Positions 35,283 to 44,194 of a stretch of 64,000 nt of DNA are shown here, piece after piece (positions within the stretch are counted from its first letter, which is position 1; every line of letters starts with the position of its first letter). Location: NCBI RefSeq assembly GCF_901827205.1, contig NZ_LR594675.1:4278001-4342000 (forward strand). Reading direction: 5' to 3'. Source of the DNA: Variovorax sp. PBS-H4. Its GTDB lineage: Bacteria; Pseudomonadota; Gammaproteobacteria; Burkholderiales; Burkholderiaceae_C. The position numbers and the translations under genes were made by a program. The notes beneath the pieces were generated by a model. The model saw only the letters and a program-made list of their open reading frames with translations. It did not search any database and was not told where the DNA came from.

Positions 35283-37139
35283 CTAGAGGGATTCGATCTG
35301 CCGGCCCGAAAGAGCGCGGGCAATGCCCGCATTCATCCGCTGCGCGGCAAAGGCTTCGGTGCCGTCGGCCAGGGCCTGGGTCGCAGCTTCGACGACGGCC
35401 GCATCATCGGCCGAGCGTGCCGCGCGCAGCCCGTCCATCAGTGCTTCGATGGCCTCGCGGCTCCCGGCATCGAGCAGGTCGCCGTCGGCATCGAGTGCGC
35501 TCTGCGTGGCCAGCAGCATGCGATCGGCGTCCACGCGAGCCTCGACTAGCGCACGTGCCTGCATGTCCTGCTGCGCAGTGGAGAAGCTGTCCTGCAGCAT
35601 GGTTGCGATCTGGTCGTCGGACAGGCCATAGGAAGGTTTGACCGTGACGCTCGCCTCCACGCCGCTGCCCTGTTCCCTGGCGCTGACGCTGAGCAGGCCA
35701 TCGGCATCGACAGTGAAGGTGACGCGGATGCGCGCTGCACCTGCGGTCATCGGCGGAATGCCGCGCAGCTCGAAGCGCGCAAGACTGCGGCAATCCGAGA
35801 CGAGATCGCGCTCGCCCTGCACGACGTGCAGCGCCAGCGCAGTCTGGCCATCCTGGTAGGTCGTGAAGTCCTGCGCCATTGCGGTCGGAATGGTCTGGTT
35901 GCGCGGAACGATGCGCTCGACAAGTCCGCCCATCGTCTCGATGCCGAGCGACAGCGGAATCACGTCGAGCAGGAGCAGATCGTCGGCACCGCCATTACCC
36001 GCCAGTTGGTTCGCCTGGATCGCAGCGCCCAGCGCAACGACCTCGTCGGGGTTCAGGTTGGTCAACGGCTCGCGGCCGAAGAGCTCGGCCACCGCGCGCC
36101 GAATCTGCGGCATGCGCGTCGCCCCGCCGACCAGCACGGCGCCCTGCAGGTCGGCTGGTTGCAGCCGAGCGTCACGCAGCGCCTTGCGCACGGCAACGAT
36201 GGTGCGTGCGGTCAGGCTTGCGGTCGCGGCTTCGAACTGCGCGCGCGAGACCTCCAACTGCAGCTTGTGGTCTGCCAGGTCGGCCGAGAAGGTTGCCGTG
36301 TCTGCGGCAGTCAGAGCTTCCTTCGTGGCACGCGCCGCAACGAGCAGCGCGGCCTTGTCCGCATCGCCTCGGGCCTCGAACCCGCTCTGCGCCAACGCGA
36401 AACCCGCCAGCACGTGGTCGTAGTCGTCCCCGCCAAGTGCGGAGTCGCCACCAGTGGCGATGACCTCGAACACGCCTTGCGTCAGGCGCAAGATCGAGAT
36501 GTCGAACGTGCCGCCACCGAGATCGTAGACCGCATAGACGCCCTCGCTGGCGTTGTCCAGGCCATAGGCAATCGCCGCCGCAGTGGGCTCGCTGATCAGC
36601 CGCAGAAGGTTGATGCCGGCAAGTTGCGCCGCATCCTTGGTGGCCTGGCGCTGCCCTTCGTCGAAATAGGCCGGCACGGTGATCACGGCGCCGTAGAGCT
36701 CCTCGTCGAAGGTGTCCTCGGCGCGATAGCGCAGGGTCGCCAGGATATCGGCACTCACCTCGACAGGCGACTTGGAGCCGGCTGCGGTTTGCACCTGGAC
36801 CATGCCTGCATCGCCTCCCAGCCTGTATGCCATCGCATCGCGATTGCCAACATCCTGCACCCCGCGTCCCATCAGGCGCTTCACCGAGGTGATGACATTG
36901 GACGGATCGGCCGTGCGCGCAGCCAACGCCTCGAAGCCGATCCGCCGGCGGTCCTTGTCGAGGTAGCGCACTGCCGACGGGAGCAGCACGCGTCCCTCGG
37001 CGTCGGGCAGGCACTCGGCCACCCCGTTGCGTACGGCAGCCACCAGCGAGTGCGTGGTCCCGAGGTCGATACCAACGGCGATGCGGCGCCGGTGCGGATC
37101 GGGCGCCTGACCAGGTTCTGAAATCTGCAGCAATGCCAT
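35283..37139 (-). CDS. hscA: Fe-S assembly chaperone HscA (Hsp70 family)
   Basis: 618 residues from MALLQISEPGQ (ATG 37137-37139). Hsp70 motifs: GIDLGTTHSLVAAV, the ATPase loop YDLGGGTFDISIL, and GGATRMPQIRRAV. The substrate-binding domain follows from about 385. It works with HscB to release the cluster from IscU by binding its LPPVK motif. It lies between hscB (4 bp) and fdx. HscA rather than DnaK is indicated by the operon and the short C-terminal lid. Confidence 0.95.
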   Translation of the reverse strand: MALLQISEPGQAPDPHRRRIAVGIDLGTTHSLVAAVRNGVAECLPDAEGRVLLPSAVRYLDKDRRRIGFEALAARTADPSNVITSVKRLMGRGVQDVGNRDAMAYRLGGDAGMVQVQTAAGSKSPVEVSADILATLRYRAEDTFDEELYGAVITVPAYFDEGQRQATKDAAQLAGINLLRLISEPTAAAIAYGLDNASEGVYAVYDLGGGTFDISILRLTQGVFEVIATGGDSALGGDDYDHVLAGFALAQSGFEARGDADKAALLVAARATKEALTAADTATFSADLADHKLQLEVSRAQFEAATASLTARTIVAVRKALRDARLQPADLQGAVLVGGATRMPQIRRAVAELFGREPLTNLNPDEVVALGAAIQANQLAGNGGADDLLLLDVIPLSLGIETMGGLVERIVPRNQTIPTAMAQDFTTYQDGQTALALHVVQGERDLVSDCRSLARFELRGIPPMTAGAARIRVTFTVDADGLLSVSAREQGSGVEASVTVKPSYGLSDDQIATMLQDSFSTAQQDMQARALVEARVDADRMLLATQSALDADGDLLDAGSREAIEALMDGLRAARSADDAAVVEAATQALADGTEAFAAQRMNAGIARALSGRQIESL

Positions 37140-37143
37140 GGCT

Positions 37144-37662
37144 CTATTGTCCCCACGCTTCCGACTTGGCTTCGATGTCCTCTGCAAAGCGCTCGATGAA
37201 CATGAGGGCTCTCACCTGCTTCGCGGCCTCGGCATGGTCGCCCTTTACGTCGATCAGGCACTCCAGCGAAGAGAGCGCGCGGGCGCGCCCGGCATCGACC
37301 TCCGCGCGCAGCTTGCTGAAGGCGGCAGCGTCGCGCGCCTCGTCGAGCTCCTCGCGCCATTCCATTTGCTGGATCAGGAACTCGGGCGGCATCGCCGTGT
37401 TCTTCTCCGCATCGATGGGATGACCGTTCAGCGTGCACAGATAGCCCGCGCGCCTGACGGGGTCCTTCAGCCGCTGGTAGGCCTCGTTGATGCGCACCGA
37501 CCACTGCATGGCCACCCGCTGCGCCGCGGTGCCCTGGGCTGCGAACCGGTCGGGATGCGCCTCGCGCTGCAATTCCTTCCACCGCGCATCGAGCACGGCG
37601 CGGTCCTGGGCAAAGCTCGCCGGCACGGCGAAGAGTTCGAAATCGGTGTCGTTCAGGTTCAT
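37144..37662 (-). CDS. hscB: Fe-S assembly co-chaperone HscB (J-domain protein)
   Basis: 172 residues from MNLNDTDFELF. The N-terminal J domain carries the HPD triad in REAHPDRF. The C-terminal three-helix domain (from about 90) binds IscU. It stimulates HscA ATPase. It is four bases before hscA. An in-frame ATG eight codons upstream is possible but less like the family start. Confidence 0.95.
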   Translation of the reverse strand: MNLNDTDFELFAVPASFAQDRAVLDARWKELQREAHPDRFAAQGTAAQRVAMQWSVRINEAYQRLKDPVRRAGYLCTLNGHPIDAEKNTAMPPEFLIQQMEWREELDEARDAAAFSKLRAEVDAGRARALSSLECLIDVKGDHAEAAKQVRALMFIERFAEDIEAKSEAWGQ

Positions 37663-37726
37663 GGCGTCAAAAAGCCGCCAGCCCATGACCGGGTGGTGGC
37701 GGCTTGGACGGGAAGCCGGTGAAATG

Positions 37727-38050
37727 TCAGATACGGAAGCTTTCGCCGCAGCCGCAGCGGTCGCGCTCGTTCGGGTTGTTGAACTTGAAACCCTCGTTCA
37801 GCCCCTCGCGCACGAAATCCAGCTGCGTGCCGTCGATGTAGGCGAGGCTCTTGGGGTCGACCAGCACTTTCACGCCATGGTCCTCGAAGACCACGTCTTC
37901 AGGCGCCAGTTCGTCCACGTACTCGAGCTTGTAGGCCAGGCCCGAACAGCCCGTGGTCTTCACTCCCAGCCGAACGCCCACCCCCTTGCCTCGCTTGCCG
38001 AGGTAGCGGGTCACGTGGCGCGCGGCAGCTTCGGTCAGGGTCACAGCCAT
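37727..38050 (-). CDS. iscA: Fe-S assembly A-type carrier IscA
   Basis: 107 residues. Three conserved cysteines sit in TTGCSGLAY and the C-terminal CGCGESF motif. It carries iron or Fe-S clusters between IscU and target proteins. It lies 64 bp before hscB. An 84-bp spacer with GC hairpins separates it from iscU, an unusually structured gap inside the operon. Confidence 0.96.
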   Translation of the reverse strand: MAVTLTEAAARHVTRYLGKRGKGVGVRLGVKTTGCSGLAYKLEYVDELAPEDVVFEDHGVKVLVDPKSLAYIDGTQLDFVREGLNEGFKFNNPNERDRCGCGESFRI

Positions 38051-38060
38051 GTCAGGCCCC

Positions 38061-38130
38061 GCCCGGCCGCCCGAAGGGCATTGAGCGCCCCCTCGGGGGC
38101 AGCGATACACGAAGTGATGAGCGTGGGGGG
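38061..38130. repeat. GC-rich intergenic hairpin element between iscU and iscA
   Basis: Three small hairpins in a row: GCCC-GAA-GGGC (38069-38079), GCCCCC-TC-GGGGGC (38087-38100) and CAC-GAA-GTG (38108-38116), then GCGTGGGGGGC. From memory, this is the look of a short repeat scattered in many copies through Comamonadaceae genomes. Only one copy is seen in this window. Confidence 0.5.
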
Positions 38131-38134
38131 CATA

Positions 38135-38551
38135 TCAGTGAGCGGCTTCCGTGGTCGTCGCCGCGGCAACGCCGCGCTTGGCCTTGTAGTCGTTGACAGC
38201 CGCCTTGATGGCGTCTTCCGCAAGGATCGAGCAATGGATCTTGACTGGCGGCAGCGCCAGCTCTTCGGCGATCTGCGCGTTCTTGAGCGCAGCCGCCTCG
38301 TCGAGCGTCTTGCCCTTGACCCACTCGGTCACCAGCGAGGAAGAAGCGATCGCCGAGCCGCAGCCGTAGGTCTTGAAGCGCGCGTCTTCGATGACGCCCG
38401 TTTCGGGATTGACCTTGATCTGCAACTTCATGACGTCGCCGCACGCCGGCGCGCCGACCATGCCCGTGCCCACCGAGTCGTCGCCCTTTTCGAAGGAACC
38501 GACGTTGCGGGGGTTTTCATAGTGGTCAATGACCTTGGATGAATATGCCAT
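38135..38551 (-). CDS. iscU: Fe-S cluster scaffold IscU
   Basis: 138 residues. Scaffold cysteines C37 (APACGDVM), C64 (YGCGSA) and C107 (KIHCSIL), and the HscA-binding LPPVK at 100-104, are all intact. The cluster is built here from IscS sulfur. The C-terminal AAATTTEAAH tail extends slightly beyond E. coli IscU (128). It lies between iscS (21 bp) and iscA. Confidence 0.97.
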   Translation of the reverse strand: MAYSSKVIDHYENPRNVGSFEKGDDSVGTGMVGAPACGDVMKLQIKVNPETGVIEDARFKTYGCGSAIASSSLVTEWVKGKTLDEAAALKNAQIAEELALPPVKIHCSILAEDAIKAAVNDYKAKRGVAAATTTEAAH

Positions 38552-38572
38552 GGGGTACCTCTCAGTCTTTGT

Positions 38573-39793
38573 TCAATGCGCCGACCACTGGATCGTGCTG
38601 ATATCGATGCCGTCCTTGAACATCTCCCAGAGCGGGCTCAGTTCACGGAGCTTGGCGACGTTGTGCTTGATGGTCGAGACCGCGTAGTCGATCTCTTCCT
38701 CCGTGGTGAAGCGGCCAATGGTCATGCGCAGGCTGCTGTGCGCGAGCTCATCGCTGCGGCCGAGCGCGCGCAGCACATAGCTGGGCTCCAGACTGGCCGA
38801 GGTGCAGGCCGAGCCGCTGGACACCGCCAGACCCTTGATGCCCATGATCAGCGACTCGCCCTCGACATAGTTGAAGCTCATGTTGAGGTTGTGCGGGACG
38901 CGGTGCTCCAGGTCGCCGTTGATGAAGACCTGCTCGACATCCTTGAGGCCGTCGAGCAGGCGCTGCTGCAGGGCCCGAGCCTTGGCAATGTCCTCTTTCA
39001 TCTCGAGCCTGGCGATGCGGAAGGCCTCGCCCATCCCGACGATCTGGTGCGTGGGCAGGGTGCCGGAGCGCATGCCGCGCTCATGGCCGCCGCCGTGCAT
39101 CTGGGCCTCCAGCCGAACGCGCGGCTTGCGGCGCACGTACAGCGCGCCGATGCCTTTGGGCCCGTACGTCTTGTGCGAAGCCAGGCTCATGAGGTCGATC
39201 GGGAGCGTCTTGACGTCAATGTCGACCTTGCCGGTGGCCTGCGCCGCGTCGACGTGGAAGATCACGCCCTTCTCGCGGCAGATCGTGCCCAAAGCCACGA
39301 CGTCCTGGATCACGCCGATCTCGTTGTTCACGAACATCACGCTCGCGAGGATGGTGTCCGGGCGTATGGCTGCCTTGAAGGCGTCAAGGTCGAGCAGGCC
39401 GTCTTCCTGGACATCCAGGTAGGTCACCTCGAAGCCCTGGCGTTCGAGCTCGCGCATGGTGTCGAGCACCGCCTTGTGCTCGGTCTTCACCGTGATCAGG
39501 TGCTTGCCCTTGCCCTTGTAGAAATGGGCTGCGCCCTTGAGCGCCAGGTTGTTCGACTCGGTGGCGCCGGAGGTCCAGACGATTTCGCGCGGATCGGCGC
39601 CGATCAGCTCGGCCACTTCAGTGCGCGCCTTCTCCACCGCCTCCTCCGCCTCCCAGCCCCATGCGTGGCTGCGTGATGCCGGATTGCCGAAGTGCTCGCG
39701 CAACCAGGGAATCATCGCGTCGACGACGCGCGGGTCGACCGGCGTCGTCGCGCCGTAGTCGAGGTAGATCGGAAAATGGGGAGTGACATCCAT
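38573..39793 (-). CDS. iscS: cysteine desulfurase IscS
   Basis: 406 residues from MDVTPHFPIYLDYGATTPVDPRVVD. The PLP lysine is in SLASHKTYGPKGIGALYV. The catalytic Cys on the mobile loop is in SGSACTSASLEPSYVL. It removes sulfur from cysteine for IscU and tRNA thiolation. It is second in the isc operon, 74 bp after iscR. The open frame extends upstream over the spacer without a credible start. Confidence 0.97.
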   Translation of the reverse strand: MDVTPHFPIYLDYGATTPVDPRVVDAMIPWLREHFGNPASRSHAWGWEAEEAVEKARTEVAELIGADPREIVWTSGATESNNLALKGAAHFYKGKGKHLITVKTEHKAVLDTMRELERQGFEVTYLDVQEDGLLDLDAFKAAIRPDTILASVMFVNNEIGVIQDVVALGTICREKGVIFHVDAAQATGKVDIDVKTLPIDLMSLASHKTYGPKGIGALYVRRKPRVRLEAQMHGGGHERGMRSGTLPTHQIVGMGEAFRIARLEMKEDIAKARALQQRLLDGLKDVEQVFINGDLEHRVPHNLNMSFNYVEGESLIMGIKGLAVSSGSACTSASLEPSYVLRALGRSDELAHSSLRMTIGRFTTEEEIDYAVSTIKHNVAKLRELSPLWEMFKDGIDISTIQWSAH

Positions 39794-39867
39794 GGCTGGC
39801 TCGGGCTGGCGTGGGGTTGACGTTCTCTGAGGAAATCTTCGACGCGGCGCCATGCGGCGCCGGCGGG

Positions 39868-40404
39868 TCAGGATTTGGCGAAGGCGTTGCCGAGGGCGAA
39901 GACCGAATTCGGCGCGTTGACCCGGATGGGCTTTACCACCGGCTGGCTCGAGATCGCCCGCTTGACGGCCGGCTTGTTCTCGATCTGCACACCCTTGGCG
40001 ATCTGGTCGTCCACCAGTTTTTGCAGGGTGACCGAATCGAGGAACTCGACCATGCGCTGGTTCAGCGAAGCCCAGAGCTCGTGCGTCATGCAACGGCCGG
40101 CCTCGCCCAGGCAATTTTCCTTGCCGCCGCATTGCGTGGCGTCGATCGGTTCGTCGACGGAAACAATGATGTCGGCTACGGTAATTTCGGAAGCCTTGCG
40201 ACCCAGCGAATAACCGCCGCCGGGGCCTCGGGTCGACTCGACCAGTTCGTGCCGGCGTAGCTTGCCGAAGAGCTGCTCGAGATACGACAGCGAAATCTGC
40301 TGCCGCTGGCTGATTGCGGCCAGCGTGACCGGACCGGTGTTCTGGCGCAATGCCAGATCGATCATGGCTGTGACCGCAAAACGGCCTTTGGTTGTGAGAC
40401 GCAT
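39868..40404 (-). CDS. iscR: Fe-S cluster regulator IscR (Rrf2 family)
   Basis: 178 residues. An N-terminal winged helix (MRLTTKGRFAVTAMIDLAL) is followed by cluster ligands C92, C98 and C105 in the segment QCGGKENCLGEAGRC, with H108 behind. The third Cys is one residue further than in E. coli. With a 2Fe-2S cluster it represses its own operon. It is the first gene of iscR-iscS-iscU-iscA-hscB-hscA-fdx-dnaQ, behind an IscR-like site. Confidence 0.95.
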   Translation of the reverse strand: MRLTTKGRFAVTAMIDLALRQNTGPVTLAAISQRQQISLSYLEQLFGKLRRHELVESTRGPGGGYSLGRKASEITVADIIVSVDEPIDATQCGGKENCLGEAGRCMTHELWASLNQRMVEFLDSVTLQKLVDDQIAKGVQIENKPAVKRAISSQPVVKPIRVNAPNSVFALGNAFAKS

Positions 40405-40541
40405 CGCAAGCTCCTTTGAGTGCTTACCGTTGAAAAGACACCTTGGCGTTGTGGGCTTTGGTGACGCCGTCTCCGCCCTTCCCGACCCACTTCCGCCGTT
40501 GTTCCAACGGTGGGAGCCGGTTCTTCATCGCGAAGTTCTTT

Positions 40542-40566
40542 TTGCCTGACTATTTCTGTCAACTAT
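40542..40566 (-). promoter_or_regulatory. IscR type-1 operator and overlapping -35 box of the isc operon
   Basis: Read on the reverse strand, this 25-bp site keeps ATA at its left end, TTGAC, a central AAATAGTC, then GG, close to the type-1 IscR consensus as I recall it. TTGACA within it is a good -35 box, so bound IscR would block polymerase. The iscR start is about 140 bp downstream. Confidence 0.65.
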
Positions 40567-40588
40567 AACAGATAGCCCTCAAGTCTGC

Positions 40589-40602
40589 TCGGGTAAACCC
40601 GA
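40589..40602. repeat. palindrome TCGGGT-AA-ACCCGA between uvrB and isc operon
   Basis: Perfect 6-bp arms with a 2-base centre, just after uvrB and upstream of the isc promoter. There is no T-run, so it is not an obvious terminator. It could be a protein site or a weak stop for uvrB transcripts. Confidence 0.35.
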
Positions 40603-40646
40603 TTGCAGGCCGTGAGGGCTGGCGGCGGGGTGCTCCCGCGGCGCGG

Positions 40647-42758
40647 TCAGAGGGCGATGTTGTCCTTGCCCGGCGCGCCGAAGGCCTGCTCCCGCAGCTG
40701 CGCCAATTGGTCGCGCACCCGCGCCGCCTTTTCGAATTCGAGGTTGCGCGCGTGCTCGAGCATCAGCTTTTCCAACCGCTTGATCTCCCGCGCAACGTCC
40801 TTTTCCGACATGTCCTCGACCTTGGCGCGCTCGAGCTCGAGCTTGGCGGCCTCCTTGCCCGACTTCTCGCTGTACACGCCGTCGATCAGATCGCGGACCT
40901 GCTTGACGATGCTGCGCGGCGTGATGCCGTGGGCCTGGTTGTAGGCGATCTGCCGCGCCCGGCGCCGTTCGGTCTCGCCGATGGCCTTCTTCATCGACTC
41001 GGTCATGCGGTCGGCGTAAAGGATCGCCTTGCCGTTCATGTTGCGGGCGGCGCGGCCGATGGTCTGGATCAGCGAGCGTTCGGCGCGCAGGAAGCCTTCC
41101 TTGTCGGCATCGAGGATCGCGACCAAAGAAACCTCGGGAATGTCCAGGCCTTCGCGCAGAAGATTGATGCCGACAAGCACATCGAAGGTACCGAGCCGCA
41201 GGTCGCGCAAGATCTCGACGCGCTCGACCGTGTCGATATCGCTGTGCAGGTAACGCACCTTGACACCGTTGTCTCCAAGGTAGTCGGTCAGCTGCTCGGC
41301 CATGCGCTTGGTCAAGGTGGTGATCAGGACGCGCTCGTTCTTCTCGACGCGCAGGCGGATTTCCTGCAGCACGTCGTCCACCTGGTGGGTGGCGGGGCGG
41401 ACCTCGACTTCCGGGTCGATCAGACCCGTGGGCCGGACCAGTTGCTCGACCACGTTGCCGGCATGCTCCATCTCGTATTGCGCCGGCGTGGCCGACACGA
41501 AGATGCATTGACGCATGCGCGTCTCGAACTCGTCGAACTTGAGTGGACGGTTGTCCAAGGCCGAGGGCAGGCGAAAGCCATATTCGACCAGCGTGATCTT
41601 GCGCGCCCGGTCGCCGTTGTACATGCCGCCCAGCTGGCCGATCATCTGGTGGCTCTCGTCGAGGAACATGATCGCGTCCTTCGGCAGGTAGTCGGTCAGC
41701 GTGGCCGGCGGCTGGCCCGGTGCCGCTCCGGAAAGATGGCGCGTGTAGTTCTCGATGCCCTTGCAGTGTCCGATCTCGGCCAGCATCTCCAGGTCGAACC
41801 GGGTGCGCTGCTCGAGCCGCTGAGCCTCCACCAGCTTGCCCGCGGCCACCAGTTCCTTGAGCCGCTGGTCGAGCTCGAGCTTGATGGTCTCGACAGCGGT
41901 CAGAACCTTGTCGCGCGGCGTCACGTAGTGGCTCGAAGGATAGACAGTGAAGCGCGGGATCTTCTGCCGGATGCGCCCGGTCAGCGGATCGAAAAGCTGC
42001 AAGGTCTCGATCTCGTCATCGAAGAGCTCGATGCGGATGGCGAGTTCGCTGTGCTCGGCCGGAAACACGTCGATGGTGTCGCCCCGCACCCGGAAGGTAC
42101 CCCGCGCGAAGTCCTGCTCGTTGCGCGTGTACTGCATGCGGATCAGTCGCGAGATCACGTCGCGCTGGCCGATCTTGTCGCCCGTGCGCATGATGAAGCG
42201 CATCTGGGTGTAGTCCTCGGGCGTGCCGATGCCATAGATCGCGCTGACGGTGGCGACGATCACGGTGTCGCGGCGCTCCAGCACGCTCTTGGTGGCCGAC
42301 AGGCGCATCTGCTCGATGTGCTCGTTGATCGAACTGTCCTTTTCGATGAACAGGTCGCGTTGCGGCACGTAGGCCTCGGGCTGGTAGTAGTCGTAGTAGC
42401 TCACGAAGTATTCGACCGCGTTCTTCGGGAAGAACTCGCGAAACTCGCTGTAGAGCTGGGCCGCCAGCGTCTTGTTGGGCGCAAACACGATCGCCGGACG
42501 CCCAAGCCGGGCGATCACGTTGGCCATGGTGAAGGTCTTGCCAGAGCCGGTGACCCCCAGCAGCGTCTGGTAGACCTCGCCGTCACGCACGCCCTCCACC
42601 AGGCCATCGATCGCCACCGGCTGGTCGCCCGCCGGAGGATAGGGCTGGTAGAGCTCGAAGGGCGAGCCGGCGAAGTGGATGAATTCGCCCGGCTTGACGG
42701 GCCCGACGACGGGCTCGGCCCCGGGCCGATCTGGAATGACTTCGGTGATTTCAGGCAT
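40647..42758 (-). CDS. uvrB: excinuclease ABC subunit B
   Basis: 703 residues from MPEITEVIPDRP (ATG 42756-42758). Helicase motifs: Walker A LLGVTGSGKTFTMA, DESH box MFLDESHQM, SATP, and GLDIPEV with QTIGRAARN. The beta-hairpin YYDYYQPEAYVP and the C-terminal UVR motif (KLMLEHARNLEFEKAARVRDQL) are present. It loads on damaged DNA with UvrA and recruits UvrC. It is divergent from the aminotransferase gene. A TTG 13 codons upstream is in frame but unsupported. Confidence 0.97.
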   Translation of the reverse strand: MPEITEVIPDRPGAEPVVGPVKPGEFIHFAGSPFELYQPYPPAGDQPVAIDGLVEGVRDGEVYQTLLGVTGSGKTFTMANVIARLGRPAIVFAPNKTLAAQLYSEFREFFPKNAVEYFVSYYDYYQPEAYVPQRDLFIEKDSSINEHIEQMRLSATKSVLERRDTVIVATVSAIYGIGTPEDYTQMRFIMRTGDKIGQRDVISRLIRMQYTRNEQDFARGTFRVRGDTIDVFPAEHSELAIRIELFDDEIETLQLFDPLTGRIRQKIPRFTVYPSSHYVTPRDKVLTAVETIKLELDQRLKELVAAGKLVEAQRLEQRTRFDLEMLAEIGHCKGIENYTRHLSGAAPGQPPATLTDYLPKDAIMFLDESHQMIGQLGGMYNGDRARKITLVEYGFRLPSALDNRPLKFDEFETRMRQCIFVSATPAQYEMEHAGNVVEQLVRPTGLIDPEVEVRPATHQVDDVLQEIRLRVEKNERVLITTLTKRMAEQLTDYLGDNGVKVRYLHSDIDTVERVEILRDLRLGTFDVLVGINLLREGLDIPEVSLVAILDADKEGFLRAERSLIQTIGRAARNMNGKAILYADRMTESMKKAIGETERRRARQIAYNQAHGITPRSIVKQVRDLIDGVYSEKSGKEAAKLELERAKVEDMSEKDVAREIKRLEKLMLEHARNLEFEKAARVRDQLAQLREQAFGAPGKDNIAL

Positions 42759-42886
42759 GGCGTCCAGGAGAGGTGCGGCTCGGCCGGTAAAATTCAAGCG
42801 AACTCGTGAGGCTACCCGACCCGCGAGCCATGGCGCAAACCCGGAGGCAGCCGGGCGCCGATCGCATCAATAAAAGGACTTCTTTC

Positions 42887-44083
42887 ATGTCAATGTTCAC
42901 CGCCGTCGAGATGGCGCCGCGCGACCCGATCCTGGGCCTCAACGAGCAGTTCGCCGCCGACACCAATCCCAACAAGGTCAACCTCGGCGTCGGCGTCTAC
43001 TACGACGACAACGGCAAGCTCCCACTGCTGCGCTGCGTGCAGGCGGTCGAGGAAGACATGATCAAGGCACCCAAGGCGCGCGGCTACCTGCCCATCGACG
43101 GCATCGCCGCATACGACGAAGCGGTCAAAGGCTTGGTCTTCGGCGTCGGCAGCGAGCCTGTCAAGGCCGGCCGCGTCGCCACCATCCAGGGTATCGGCGG
43201 CACGGGCGGGCTGAAGGTTGGCGCCGATTTCCTCAAGAGACTCAATCCCAAGGCCAAGGTGCTGATCAGCAACCCGAGCTGGGAGAACCACCGCGCCCTT
43301 TTCACCAGCGCCGGCTTCGTCGTCGAGGAGTACCCGTACTACGACGCGTCCAGGCGCGGCATCGATTTCGACGGCATGCTGAGCGCGCTGAACGCCGCGC
43401 CGGCGGGAACCATCGTCGTGCTGCATGCCTGCTGCCACAACCCGACGGGCTACGACATCCGCGCCGACCAGTGGGACCAAGTGGTGACGGCGGTCAAGGA
43501 AAAGCAGCTGGTCGCCTTCCTAGACATGGCTTACCAGGGCTTCGGCTATGGCATCCAGGAAGACGGCGCGGCGATCGGCAAGTTTGTCGCCGCCGGCCTG
43601 AACTTCTTCGTCTCGACGTCGTTCTCCAAGAGTTTCAGCCTTTACGGCGAGCGCGTGGGCGCCCTTTCCGTTCTCTGCGAGAGCAAGGAAGAAGCGGGCC
43701 GTGTGCTGAGCCAGCTCAAAATAGCCATCCGCACCAACTACAGCAACCCGCCAACGCATGGCGGCGCCGTGGTTGCAACCGTGCTGGGCACGCCGGAACT
43801 GCGCACCCTTTGGGAGAAGGAACTCGGCGAAATGCGCGATCGCATCAAGCTGATGCGCCACAAGCTGGTCGATGGCCTGGCCGCTGCCGGCGTGAAGCAG
43901 GACATGCACTTCATCACGGACCAGATCGGCATGTTCAGCTATTCCGGCCTGACCAAGGACCAGATGGTGCGCCTGCGCCAGGAGTTTGGCGTGTACGGCA
44001 CCGACACCGGCCGCATGTGCGTCGCTGCGCTCAACAGCAAGAACATCGACTACGTCTGCCAGAGCATTTCCAAGGTGCTGTGA
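42887..44083 (+). CDS. aspartate/aromatic amino acid aminotransferase (class I PLP)
   Basis: 398 residues; ATG 42887 with AAAAGGA upstream. It has the AspC/TyrB family opening MFTAVEMAPRDPILGLNEQF. The PLP lysine is in STSFSKSFSLYGERVGAL, and HACCHNPTGYD and the substrate arginine region near the C terminus are intact. It exchanges amino groups between aspartate, tyrosine or phenylalanine and 2-oxoglutarate. Sequence alone does not separate AspC from TyrB, so no symbol is given. It is divergent from uvrB across 128 bp. Confidence 0.93.
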   Translation: MSMFTAVEMAPRDPILGLNEQFAADTNPNKVNLGVGVYYDDNGKLPLLRCVQAVEEDMIKAPKARGYLPIDGIAAYDEAVKGLVFGVGSEPVKAGRVATIQGIGGTGGLKVGADFLKRLNPKAKVLISNPSWENHRALFTSAGFVVEEYPYYDASRRGIDFDGMLSALNAAPAGTIVVLHACCHNPTGYDIRADQWDQVVTAVKEKQLVAFLDMAYQGFGYGIQEDGAAIGKFVAAGLNFFVSTSFSKSFSLYGERVGALSVLCESKEEAGRVLSQLKIAIRTNYSNPPTHGGAVVATVLGTPELRTLWEKELGEMRDRIKLMRHKLVDGLAAAGVKQDMHFITDQIGMFSYSGLTKDQMVRLRQEFGVYGTDTGRMCVAALNSKNIDYVCQSISKVL

Positions 44084-44091
44084 CATTTCGC

Positions 44092-44112
44092 CCGGGCGCC
44101 ACCCGCGCCCGG
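44092..44112 (+). terminator. hairpin after the aminotransferase, weak terminator candidate
   Basis: Perfect stem CCGGGCGC / GCGCCCGG with a 5-base loop, 9 bases after the stop. Only two T follow, so intrinsic termination would be inefficient. Confidence 0.4.
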
Positions 44113-44154
44113 TTCTGGGCAATTCTGCCCGGAACAATTAGCACATTCGGGCAC

Positions 44155-44187
44155 TCAACTGATATATTGCATTGCAACATCAGTTGA
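44155..44187. promoter_or_regulatory. nested palindrome in the phaZ promoter region
   Basis: Perfect outer arms TCAACTGAT (44155-44163) and ATCAGTTGA (44179-44187) surround an inner palindrome TTGCA-T-TGCAA (44167-44177). TATATT at 44163-44168 may be the -10 box. The element ends 8 bp before the phaZ start. It is probably a repressor site; PhaR-type regulators bind TGCA-rich DNA in related bacteria. Confidence 0.5.
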
Positions 44188-44194
44188 CATTCCC

